A stretch of 32,632 nucleotides of DNA, taken from contig CAZUCD010000025.1 of NCBI GenBank assembly GCA_964618855.1, forward strand, positions 1 through 32,632. The letters are read 5' to 3'. The notes beneath the pieces are model-generated. The model made no database searches and had not been told where the DNA came from. It was given only the letters and a program-made list of their open reading frames with translations. Source of the DNA: CAZUCD01 sp964618855 (GTDB lineage: Bacteria; Sumerlaeota; Sumerlaeia; SLMS01; JANRJK01). The position numbers and the translations under genes were made by a program. Below, piece by piece: positions 16,090 to 23,043 of the stretch (the first letter of the stretch is position 1; each line of letters begins with the position of its first letter).

Positions 16090-17169
16090 TCAATCAGCCT
16101 TGCTCTTGCCGCGCAACCCCGCATTCACCACCGCAATGCCTGCAATGATGATCGCGCTGCCGAGCAGCGTCGCGAGGGTGATCGTCTCCCCGCCGAGTCC
16201 CCAGCCGACCAGCACGGCAACCACCGTATTCACGTAGGTCACCAGCGACACCGCGTCGGGACGGAAGACGCGCAGGATGTAAATGTAGCACCCATACCCC
16301 AGCCACGAGCCGACGACCACCAGGTAGAGTGTTGCCAGCACGGAGTCCATCGATGGCGCGGCCATGCGCGCTGGTTCCCCAAGCGCCAGCGCGATGGCGA
16401 GTTGGCCGGCGCCACCGGCAAGCATCTGGAGCGCAATGCGCACGCCCACGTGGCAGTCCACCTTGTGCCGCGCGGACAGCACGCTGCCGGCGCTCCACAC
16501 CGAGGCGGCAAGGAGCACCGCACCCACGAGCAGCCAGGTCGGGGGGCCGCTGGACTCGGCGGCCGGACCGCTCTCCAGCGCCCGCCTCAGGTCGGGCCAG
16601 AACAACGCCACCACGCCGACGAAGGAAATCGCCAGCCCCGCCCACGTGGACTTCGGGATCGCTTCTCCGAGGAACCTCGATATCCCCACCAACGCGAACG
16701 GCGACATGATGACCAGCACGGCGACGATGCTGCTCGCGAGGTGAAGCTCCGACCAGTTGATGAGGCCGTTGCTGACAGTGAGCATGAGCAGCCCTGGCGC
16801 GGCCGCGGTCGCGGCGTCCTTCGCGGTGGGGAGCTTCACGCCCCGGGCCAGGAGCACGAGAAGCAGCAGCCCACCCGCGAGCAGGAACCTCGAGGCTCCC
16901 ATGATGAACGGCGGGATCGTCTCCACGGCGACACGGATGCCATAGTAAGTCGTCCCCCATGCCACGCAGACCGTCGCGTAGGCCAGCTTCGCGGCCCAGC
17001 CGTGCGCGGCTGGCTGTGGAGTGGTCGGCAAGTTGATCGTGGAGCGGGCGTGGGTGCCGTGGGGTTGCGGAGCCGCGGTGGTGTGCGCGGGACGCGCAAC
17101 CGTCGCCGCGGGCGACACGGGGGGCAAAGGCGATGACGACGGGCAGCACCGTGCGCTGGACCACGACAT
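16090..17169 (-). CDS. EamA/DMT-family transporter
   Basis: This is an inner-membrane permease of the drug/metabolite transporter superfamily. Two EamA repeats account for about ten membrane segments. The first repeat starts at about residue 65 (AKLAYATVCVAWGTTYYGIRVAVETIPPFIMGASRF, the usual opening) and the second at about residue 210 (GPPTWLLVGAVLLAASVWSAGSVLSA). It ends in a basic tail GLRGKSKAD. Residues 1-60 are a Pro/Ala/Thr-rich stretch atypical for the family, so the true start may lie internally, for instance at a TTG near 17033; I kept the ATG at 17169. Substrates of this family (amino acids, nucleosides, drugs) cannot be read from the sequence. It diverges from the terminase pair with 71 bp between the starts. 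Confidence 0.88.
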   Translation of the reverse strand: MSWSSARCCPSSSPLPPVSPAATVARPAHTTAAPQPHGTHARSTINLPTTPQPAAHGWAAKLAYATVCVAWGTTYYGIRVAVETIPPFIMGASRFLLAGGLLLLVLLARGVKLPTAKDAATAAAPGLLMLTVSNGLINWSELHLASSIVAVLVIMSPFALVGISRFLGEAIPKSTWAGLAISFVGVVALFWPDLRRALESGPAAESSGPPTWLLVGAVLLAASVWSAGSVLSARHKVDCHVGVRIALQMLAGGAGQLAIALALGEPARMAAPSMDSVLATLYLVVVGSWLGYGCYIYILRVFRPDAVSLVTYVNTVVAVLVGWGLGGETITLATLLGSAIIIAGIAVVNAGLRGKSKAD

Positions 17170-17240
17170 CACCTTGTCCACCCTGTCACTGCAGCGCGGT
17201 CATGCGAATGCTCCGTTTTCCGGAACCGCCGGAGGAGCCC

Positions 17241-17594
17241 ATGCCCGCCCAACGAAAGTCGAGGCCCGTAAAGTCCGCGCCGCGAAGTATGCCGAACGTG
17301 GAGGTTGCAGCCCCCGCCGGCGACCTGAATGCGATTTGCGCCCGGTTCCCGGCTCTCATCGCGCGCTGGCTCGACCTGTTCGAGGGCAGCCTGCTCGCGG
17401 CCGAGCAGGCCCGCGCCTCCGAGCCCGCACCCGCAAAGCCGCCGGAGGCCGCCACGCTGCGGGAGGTGGTCAACGCGCTCACGCTGTGCGTGCGGCTTCG
17501 ACAGTTGTCCGGGGGGGAGACTGGCATCGATGGGGACCAGGAGCGACGCGATCTCGAGGCTGTCGAACGGGCGATTTCTGAGGCTGCTGGGTGA
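17241..17594 (+). CDS. Small protein upstream of and overlapping terminase gene (possible TerS)
   Basis: This 117-aa protein has a basic N-terminal tail (MPAQRKSRPVKSAPRSMPN). A helical middle follows (LNAICARFPALIARWLDLFEGSLLAAEQARA), then an Ala/Pro/Glu linker (about 62-73) and a second helical part ending AVERAISEAAG. Its position directly before a large terminase, with a 65-bp overlap, is that of a small terminase subunit (TerS), and the size fits. I see no clear helix-turn-helix, so the TerS role rests on position alone. The ATG at 17241 has GGAGGAG six bases upstream, one of the best ribosome-binding sites here. The reading frame is intact. Confidence 0.65.
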   Translation: MPAQRKSRPVKSAPRSMPNVEVAAPAGDLNAICARFPALIARWLDLFEGSLLAAEQARASEPAPAKPPEAATLREVVNALTLCVRLRQLSGGETGIDGDQERRDLEAVERAISEAAG

Positions 17595-19194
17595 GGTGTC
17601 CCCGGCGGCGCGCGGGGAGCTTGTGCTCGCGCGCGCCGAGGGCGATCCGGCGTTCTTCGCCACACGATTCCTGCCCGCCTTTGCCCGGCTCCCGTTTGCC
17701 GCATTCCACCGGACGCTCTTTGCGTGGCACGCGCGGATGGGAGGAGGCGCCCTCGAGTCCCGACGCGGGCTGAGGTTCGCGCTCGCGGCGCCACGCGGCT
17801 CCGCAAAGTCCACGGTCGCCAGCCTCATCCTCCCGCTGCACGACCTCGTGTTTCGCCGGGAGCGCTACATCGTCCTGATTTCCGCGACGGAGAGGCAGGC
17901 CGAGCAGAGGCTGCGCGCGATCCGGGGCGAGCTCGAGTCGGGGGAACTGTCGCGCGTCGCAAGTGGGGTCGAATGCACGCGCCTCGCGCTGGAGGCCCCG
18001 GGGGTGCGCATCGAGGCCTTCGGCGCAGGATGCGAGATGCGCGGAATCTCCCAGCGGGCGTGGCGTCCGACGAAGATCATCCTGGATGATGCGGAGGCCT
18101 CCTCCGCGGCCGTGAGCGAGCGCCGCCGCGGACACCTGCGCGACTGGTTCGCCGAGGTCGTTGCGCACCTCGGCGACACCTTCACCCACGTCATGGCGAT
18201 TGGGACGGTCCTCCACGAGCGCGGCCTGCTTGCGACCCTGCTCGCGCGTCCCGACTTCGAGTCGATGCGCCTTCGCTCCATCGAGTCGTACCCGCGGGAC
18301 ACCGCACTTTGGGGCGCCTGGGAGGGGATCCTGCGGGACCGTTCCCGGGCGGATCGCCGCGGCGATGCGCGCGCCTACTTCCTGGCGCACCGCGGGGCGA
18401 TGGAGGCGGGTGCGCGCGTCCTCTGGCGAGAGAAGGAAGACATCGAGGAGCTGATGGCCCAGTTGCACCTGCTCGGGCGGCGCGCCTTCCACCAGGAAAA
18501 GCAGAACACTCCCCTCGGGCCGGAGGATGCGCTCTTCGACCCGGCGACGGCGCTGCGCGGAATCCTCCGAGGCGACGAGCTGATGGTCGGCACCTGGGCG
18601 GAGGGCGTTCTGCGCGAGCAGCGCCGCATCCCCGGTGCGACCCGCGCGGCGCGCTTCGGCTACCTCGACACCGCGCTCGGAAGGGGCGGGCGGGGCGACT
18701 TCGCGGCTTTCGCGGTCGTCGTCGCCTTCGGCGACGGCACCCTCTTCGCCGAGTCCATCTCCTGCCGCCGCATCCCGCCGACGGAGCAGGTGGCGCGGCT
18801 GTTCGATGCCCACGGCGAGAGGCCGTTCACCCGCGTTGGCGTCGAGGCGACGGCGTTTCAGGCGCTCCTCCTCGATGCAGTCGAGACGGAGCGGGCGCGG
18901 CGGCGGCAAGCCGGCGCACGGGCCGACCTCCCCGCCGAGGGCGTCCTCCCACGCCAGCGCAAGGAGGCGCGGATCGCCGCGCTGGAGCCACTCCTCGCGA
19001 GCGGCACGCTGGCCCTGTCGCCGGGGCTGGACGAGGAGTTCTGGATCGAGCTCGCCAACCATCCGCGGATCGAGCACGACGACGCGCTGGACGCGCTCGC
19101 GGGCGCGGTTCATCTGGCGCGGGGCGAGTCCTCGCCACGCCGCGGGACGCTGGATACCGCGCGCCGGGGGACGCCGAGGACCGGTCGATGGTAG
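17530..19194 (+). CDS. Phage-type terminase large subunit (ATPase-nuclease)
   Basis: The 554-aa protein has the two-domain plan of a DNA-packaging terminase (TerL). ATPase domain: Walker A APRGSAKST (87-95), Walker B IILDDAE (183-189) and a coupling-motif-like MAIGTVLHE (222-230). RNase H-like nuclease domain: FGYLDTALGRGGRGDF with Asp380 and Asp390, GVEATAF with Glu439, and the terminal EHDDALDAL (515-523). All expected acidic residues are present and there is no frameshift. In phages it cuts concatemeric DNA and pumps it into the capsid. Here no portal, capsid, integrase or lysis gene is near; downstream and convergent is frr. The ATG at 17530 lies inside the upstream small gene (65-bp overlap), suggesting coupling. 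It may be a prophage relic, a gene-transfer-agent part, or a domesticated nuclease. Confidence 0.85.
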   Translation: MGTRSDAISRLSNGRFLRLLGEVSPAARGELVLARAEGDPAFFATRFLPAFARLPFAAFHRTLFAWHARMGGGALESRRGLRFALAAPRGSAKSTVASLILPLHDLVFRRERYIVLISATERQAEQRLRAIRGELESGELSRVASGVECTRLALEAPGVRIEAFGAGCEMRGISQRAWRPTKIILDDAEASSAAVSERRRGHLRDWFAEVVAHLGDTFTHVMAIGTVLHERGLLATLLARPDFESMRLRSIESYPRDTALWGAWEGILRDRSRADRRGDARAYFLAHRGAMEAGARVLWREKEDIEELMAQLHLLGRRAFHQEKQNTPLGPEDALFDPATALRGILRGDELMVGTWAEGVLREQRRIPGATRAARFGYLDTALGRGGRGDFAAFAVVVAFGDGTLFAESISCRRIPPTEQVARLFDAHGERPFTRVGVEATAFQALLLDAVETERARRRQAGARADLPAEGVLPRQRKEARIAALEPLLASGTLALSPGLDEEFWIELANHPRIEHDDALDALAGAVHLARGESSPRRGTLDTARRGTPRTGRW

Positions 19195-19240
19195 GGATGT
19201 GGGGACCGCAGGGATCGGTGATCCGGCCCGCGACGCGGGG

Positions 19241-19819
19241 TCAGATCGTCATGATCTCCTTTTCCTTCTTTGCGAGGAGGGCGTCCAGCTTCTTGATGTG
19301 CTCGTCGGTGGACTTCTGGAGCCGGTCGAGGGCCTTCTTGAGCTGGTCCTCGGGCAGTTCGGCATGGCCGCTCTTGCCCTTCTTGCCGAGGGCCTCGATT
19401 TCGTCCTTCGCGTGGCGTCGGACGTTTCGGATCGCGACGCGGTGCTGCTCGGTCATCGCCTGCGCCTTCTTGACGAGCTCCTTGCGGCGTTCCTCCGTCA
19501 GTGCGGGCACCATCACGCGGACGATGGGGCCATCCACGACCGGCGTGATCCCGAGGTTCGCGGCGTGGATCGCCTTCTCGACGGCATGGGTCTGGGACTT
19601 GTCGAATGGCTGGACGACGAGCATGTGCGCATCGCCGACGGAGATGGAGGCCACCTGCTTGATGGGAACCTCGCTGCCGTAGGCGGAGACGCGGACACTG
19701 TCCAGCATGGCCGCGTTGGCCCGCCCGGTGCGCAGGGTGGCGAGGTCCTTCTCAAGGTCGCGCTCCGCGCCCTTCATCTTCTCATCGCTCACCTTGAAGG
19801 TCTTCTCGACATCGGCCAT
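19241..19819 (-). CDS. frr: Ribosome recycling factor
   Basis: RRF acts with EF-G to split post-termination ribosomes. The 192-aa protein shows the family order: an N-terminal helix, LRTGRAN (29-35), YGSEVPIKQVASISV, a beta domain with VVQPFD, LGITPVVDGPIVRVMVPALTEERRKELVKKA, and the long C-terminal helical bundle with VAIRNVRRHAKDEI. A small charged insertion (GKKGKSGHAELPED) near residue 145 makes it slightly longer than the typical 185 aa. It ends 46 bp from the convergent terminase gene and follows the DUF1080 gene after 93 bp. The usual pyrH and tsf partners are not adjacent. Confidence 0.97.
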   Translation of the reverse strand: MADVEKTFKVSDEKMKGAERDLEKDLATLRTGRANAAMLDSVRVSAYGSEVPIKQVASISVGDAHMLVVQPFDKSQTHAVEKAIHAANLGITPVVDGPIVRVMVPALTEERRKELVKKAQAMTEQHRVAIRNVRRHAKDEIEALGKKGKSGHAELPEDQLKKALDRLQKSTDEHIKKLDALLAKKEKEIMTI

Positions 19820-19912
19820 GGGTCTCGCTCCGTGGTTGGACGTTTTCCCAAGAAATGCGCGGACGGGTGCACGGGAACAACGGGAAAGGCAGGGCGCCCC
19901 GTGCGCGTGCAG

Positions 19913-20641
19913 TCAATCGCGGAGCCTCCGGATCCAGATGTTGCGGAACCGGACTTCGCATCCGTGGTCCTGCAGGACGAGCGGTCCCTCGGGGGCGTGC
20001 GGAGAGTACGCGGGCACGGCCCTCCACGCCGTCCTTCCGAGGAGTTCCACGTGGTTGTGCACGAGGATACCGTTGTGGTGGACGGTCATCGTTGCCGGGG
20101 CGCGCAGGGCGTCCCCGTCGAACCGGGGAGCGGTGAAGATGATGTCAAACTCCTGCCACTCCCCCGGGGGGCGCATGGCGTTCACGAGCGGGGGATGGGT
20201 GCCGTAGATCGCCCCCGCCTGGCCGTCGGGATAGGTTGGGTTGCCGTGACTGTCCAGCACCTGCACCTCATAGAATCCCATCAGGATGACGCCGCTGTTG
20301 CCGCGATCCTGACCCACTCCCGTCGGCGGGCTTGGTGGCATCCACTCGACGTGAAGCTGGCAGTCGCCGAAGTGCCGGCGCGTGCGGATCGATCCGCCAT
20401 GCACGAGGGCGCACCCGTCGTGGACGCGCCAGTTCGCGGGGCCCCCGGTGGCGAGGTCCACCCACTCTGAGAGGTCGCCGCCCGCAAACAGGACGATGGC
20501 GTCCCCCGGCGGGGGCGCCGGCGTGGAGGCCGCCGGGCATGGGGAGGGACGCACGATGGGCGGTTGGGGCCGCAGTCCATCGTGGACATGCCACTGTCCG
20601 CCCGGCAGGAACGGGGTGTCCTGAAATCCGAGCCTATCCAT
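19913..20641 (-). CDS. DUF1080 protein (3-keto-disaccharide hydrolase family)
   Basis: The 242-aa protein belongs to DUF1080, a concanavalin-like beta-sandwich family; characterised members hydrolyse 3-keto-glycosides in sugar breakdown. Family marks are IVLFAGGDLSEWV, a GNSGVILMGFYEVQVLDS block, and late strands GPLVLQDHGCEVRFRNIWIRRL. The N-terminal 50 residues are Pro-rich, without the signal peptide common in this family, so it may be cytoplasmic. The ATG at 20641 has GGGAG about 12 bases upstream. It lies 48 bp after the HU gene and 93 bp before frr, all on the minus strand, an unusual grouping of a sugar enzyme with core genes. Family assignment is firm; the substrate is unknown. Confidence 0.9.
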   Translation of the reverse strand: MDRLGFQDTPFLPGGQWHVHDGLRPQPPIVRPSPCPAASTPAPPPGDAIVLFAGGDLSEWVDLATGGPANWRVHDGCALVHGGSIRTRRHFGDCQLHVEWMPPSPPTGVGQDRGNSGVILMGFYEVQVLDSHGNPTYPDGQAGAIYGTHPPLVNAMRPPGEWQEFDIIFTAPRFDGDALRAPATMTVHHNGILVHNHVELLGRTAWRAVPAYSPHAPEGPLVLQDHGCEVRFRNIWIRRLRD

Positions 20642-20689
20642 GCCTCGGCTCCCGGCCGATGTGGTGCGGGCGCGTGCCGACCCGGTTTG

Positions 20690-20974
20690 TCAGGCCTTCG
20701 GGACGAAGCGCTGCTTGAGTGTGGTCGCTGGACGGAACGCGAGCTTGCGGCTTGCGGCGACATCCACGATCTCGCCCGTGCGCGGGTTGCGGGCCTTGCG
20801 GGCCTTGCGGTCGCGCACTTCGAAGGTGCCGAAGCCGCTCACCGTGTACTTGCCATCCACCTCGAGGGCGCGCTGGATTGTTTCCCACACCATGTCGTAG
20901 ATGTAGTTCACCTGAGCCTTGGTGGCGCCGGCGGAGTTCTCGGAGATGATGTTGATGAGTTCTGCCTTGGTCAT
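20690..20974 (-). CDS. HU-family nucleoid DNA-binding protein
   Basis: HU/IHF proteins bend and compact DNA as dimers. The 94-aa protein has the complete fold: helices 1-2 (MTKAELINIISENSAG...), a GKYTVSGFGTFEVRDRKAR strand pair, and the DNA-binding arm with the signature ARNPRTGEIVDVAASRKLAFRPATTLKQ. The arm-tip Asn-Pro is present. Length and motif agree with HU; whether it is HU-like or IHF-like cannot be decided. The ATG at 20974 has AAGGA about 11 bases upstream. The 124-bp gap to the divergent small acidic gene must hold promoters for both, but I see no clear boxes. Confidence 0.96.
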   Translation of the reverse strand: MTKAELINIISENSAGATKAQVNYIYDMVWETIQRALEVDGKYTVSGFGTFEVRDRKARKARNPRTGEIVDVAASRKLAFRPATTLKQRFVPKA

Positions 20975-21098
20975 GGTCGGGTCCTTGGGGAGCGCCCCGG
21001 CCCATCGGGGCCGCCCGGCTGCTCTCGGAGTGTGGTTGTTGCCGGAACGCTTCCCCCGCCCCCACGGGCGGTAAAGCCAATTCTCCCGGGGGTTCCCC

Positions 21099-21368
21099 AT
21101 GGCGGAAGAGGAATACACCATCAGAATCCGCCCCAATGGCGAGATACTGATCGAGGGTGAGGGTCTTACCCCGCAACAAATCCGGGACCTCGCCGGATAT
21201 CTGGTCGAGACGATGGGACCCGTCCGGATCGAGGCTGGGGACGGGGACGAGGGGGGCCGGGTGGAGATCACCCTCGAGGACCTCTCGACCGCCGGGACCG
21301 AGTCCGAGGAGGAGGTGCGCGAGCGCCTGCGCCTGCGCGAGCTTCCGGACAATCCGCCGCGGGAGTAG
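21099..21368 (+). CDS. Small acidic protein, unknown function
   Basis: This 89-aa protein is strongly acidic (many Glu and Asp, especially residues 44-75). It starts with alternating strand-like residues (EYTIRIRPNGEILIEGEGL), followed by a helix (TPQQIRDLAGYLVETMG) and a charged C terminus (EEEVRERLRLRELPDN). The opening recalls DUF2997-type small proteins (a charged strand then 'G..L'), but I would not assign it. Support for coding is the ATG at 21099 after GGGGG, typical third-position GC, and an absence of stops for 270 bp. It is divergent from the HU gene and followed by the Asp-box protein after 161 bp; no function is known. Confidence 0.7.
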   Translation: MAEEEYTIRIRPNGEILIEGEGLTPQQIRDLAGYLVETMGPVRIEAGDGDEGGRVEITLEDLSTAGTESEEEVRERLRLRELPDNPPRE

Positions 21369-21529
21369 CCCCGGCGCCGCAACCACGATGGGTGTGCTTT
21401 TCATGCAGGACTTTCGCTTTTGCTTGCACCGCTGGGCCGGGCCTGTGGGAGAAGCGAACATCGGCCCGAAGCGCATGCGCACTGCCACCGGCGGGGCGGC
21501 GCGGGGTTACACCAGGAGAGCCTGCCAAG

Positions 21530-22774
21530 ATGAAGAAGAACGCGAAGAGCACCAAGACTTCCAAGTCTGCCCCGCGCAAGGCAGTCCGCGCGTCGAAGCC
21601 CCCGGCCCGGAAGGCCCCCATTCGTAAGCGCAACATGTCCCCGGGCGCCAAGGGGCCCGTGACCATCCTGGTTGGGACCCTCAAGGGCGCATTTGTGCTC
21701 AAGAGCAACGAGGCGCGCAGCTCGTGGAAGCTGAGCGGGCCGGTCATGCTCGGCCAGGTCGTCAATCACATCGTCCACGATCCGCGGGACCGGAAGGTGA
21801 TGCTGATGGCAGGCAAGACCGGGCACCTTGGTCCGACTATCCATCGTTCGACCGACGGCGGAAAGACATGGAAGGAAGCCTCCAAGCCCCCCGCCTTCGA
21901 AAAGGCGCCCGAAGGACAGAAGGGAAAGTCCGTCGACTCCAACTTCTGGCTGACGCCCGGTCACGCCAGCGAGAAGGGCACGTGGTTCCTCGGCACCATT
22001 CCCATAGGCCTGTTCAAGAGCACGGACGGCGGCGACACGTGGGATTCCGTCGACGGCCTGACCAAGCACCCCGACCTCGGCAAGGAGGGATTCGGTGAGG
22101 CGGCGCCGGGGGGGCCCTTCACGCACTCGATCATCATCGATCCGCGCGATGCACGGCACATGTATCTCGGCATTTCCGGCGGAGGGGTGCTCGAGACGAC
22201 CGATGGCGGAGCCACCTGGCAGCACCTGAACAAGGGGTCCACCGCGGACTTCTTCCCGGAACCCAACCGCGAGTTCGGGCAGGACCCGCACTGCATCGTC
22301 ATGTCGCCCTCCGACCCGGACATCCTGTGGCAGCAGAACCACTGCGGAATCTATCGCATGGACCGACGCGAGGGCACATGGGTCCGCGTCGGCAGGAACA
22401 TGCCGAAGTCCGTGGGCGACATCGGCTTCCCGATCTGCGTGCACCCGCGCGATCCGAACACGGCGTGGGTGTTCCCCATGGACGGCACGACGGTCTGGCC
22501 GAGGACGAGCCCTGATGCGCGTCCCGCGACCTACATGACGACCGATGGTGGCAGGAGTTGGAAGCGCCAGGATGGCGGCTTTCCCAAGGCGCACGGGTAC
22601 TTCACCGTTTTCCGCCAGTCCATGAAGAACGACACGCGCGCTCAGGTGGGCCTCTACCTTGGCACGACCAACGGCGAGGTGTGGGCGAGCCGCAATGGGG
22701 GCGGCTCCTGGAAGTGCATCGCGCGGTGGCTGCCGCGAATCATCAGCATCCACGTGGTCGAGGGTGGACGATGA
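21530..22774 (+). CDS. Asp-box (BNR) beta-propeller protein with basic N-terminal tail
   Basis: The 414-aa protein begins with a Lys/Arg/Ala/Pro tail (14 basic residues in the first 35). A six- or seven-bladed propeller follows, marked by five Asp-box motifs: STDGGKTW, STDGGDTW, TTDGGATW, TTDGGRSW and SRNGGGSW. This is the sialidase/VPS10/WD40-like BNR family; proteins with TILVGTLKGAF at the start form a distinct 'glycosyl hydrolase/sialidase-like' group of unclear activity, without the sialidase Arg triad being evident. There is no signal peptide, so it is likely cytoplasmic. The ATG at 21530 has AGGAG ten bases upstream; a second ATG at 21635 would drop the basic tail but has no such site. 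Its TGA overlaps the next gene's ATG by 4 bp. Confidence 0.85.
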   Translation: MKKNAKSTKTSKSAPRKAVRASKPPARKAPIRKRNMSPGAKGPVTILVGTLKGAFVLKSNEARSSWKLSGPVMLGQVVNHIVHDPRDRKVMLMAGKTGHLGPTIHRSTDGGKTWKEASKPPAFEKAPEGQKGKSVDSNFWLTPGHASEKGTWFLGTIPIGLFKSTDGGDTWDSVDGLTKHPDLGKEGFGEAAPGGPFTHSIIIDPRDARHMYLGISGGGVLETTDGGATWQHLNKGSTADFFPEPNREFGQDPHCIVMSPSDPDILWQQNHCGIYRMDRREGTWVRVGRNMPKSVGDIGFPICVHPRDPNTAWVFPMDGTTVWPRTSPDARPATYMTTDGGRSWKRQDGGFPKAHGYFTVFRQSMKNDTRAQVGLYLGTTNGEVWASRNGGGSWKCIARWLPRIISIHVVEGGR

Positions 22775-23031
22775 AGGTGCACTTGTCTACCCACGTGAGG
22801 CACTACACGGGAGGGGCGGCGACGGTACAGGCGCAGGGGGAAACGCTGGCGGAGGTCTTTGCGGACCTCGACCGGCAGTTCCCCGGTCTGCGCTTTCGCG
22901 TAATCGACGAGCAGGGGCGCATCCGGGAGCACATGAAGGTGTTTGTCGGGGTCGAACGGGCGGGGTCCCTCGACGAGGGCACGCGCGGCGCGGACGAGGT
23001 CCACATCATCGGCGCGATCAGCGGGGGCTGA
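22771..23031 (+). CDS. MoaD/ThiS-like ubiquitin-fold protein ending in Gly-Gly
   Basis: This 86-aa protein has the beta-grasp layout of sulfur carriers. The opening is MKVHLSTHVRHYTGG, then GETLAEVFADLDRQFPGL, a core FRVIDEQGRIREHMKVFV and a C terminus EVHIIGAISGG. The terminal Gly-Gly is what adenylating enzymes (MoeB/ThiF type) activate in molybdopterin, thiamine or cysteine synthesis and in ubiquitin-like conjugation. No activating enzyme or MoaE is nearby, so its job is unclear. Its ATG overlaps the propeller gene's stop (ATGA), a strong sign that the two products work together. A perfect hairpin covers its own stop codon. Confidence 0.88.
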   Translation: MKVHLSTHVRHYTGGAATVQAQGETLAEVFADLDRQFPGLRFRVIDEQGRIREHMKVFVGVERAGSLDEGTRGADEVHIIGAISGG

Positions 23032-23038
23032 TCGCGCC
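23011..23038. terminator. Hairpin across the MoaD-like stop codon, probable terminator
   Basis: GGCGCGATCA (23011-23020) and TGATCGCGCC (23029-23038) make a perfect 10-bp stem with an 8-nt loop; the stop TGA at 23029-23031 lies in the right arm. It is followed by ATTTCTTCTT, moderately T-rich, and separates the convergent genes (the next stop is at 23044). On the minus strand the sequence after the stem has no U-run, so it serves mainly the plus strand. Confidence 0.5.
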
Positions 23039-23043
23039 GGGGA

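Noticed and set aside
17479..19113. 544-codon minus-strand frame opposite the terminase gene
   Set aside because: Terminase motifs are clear on the plus strand; the antisense frame has no family pattern.
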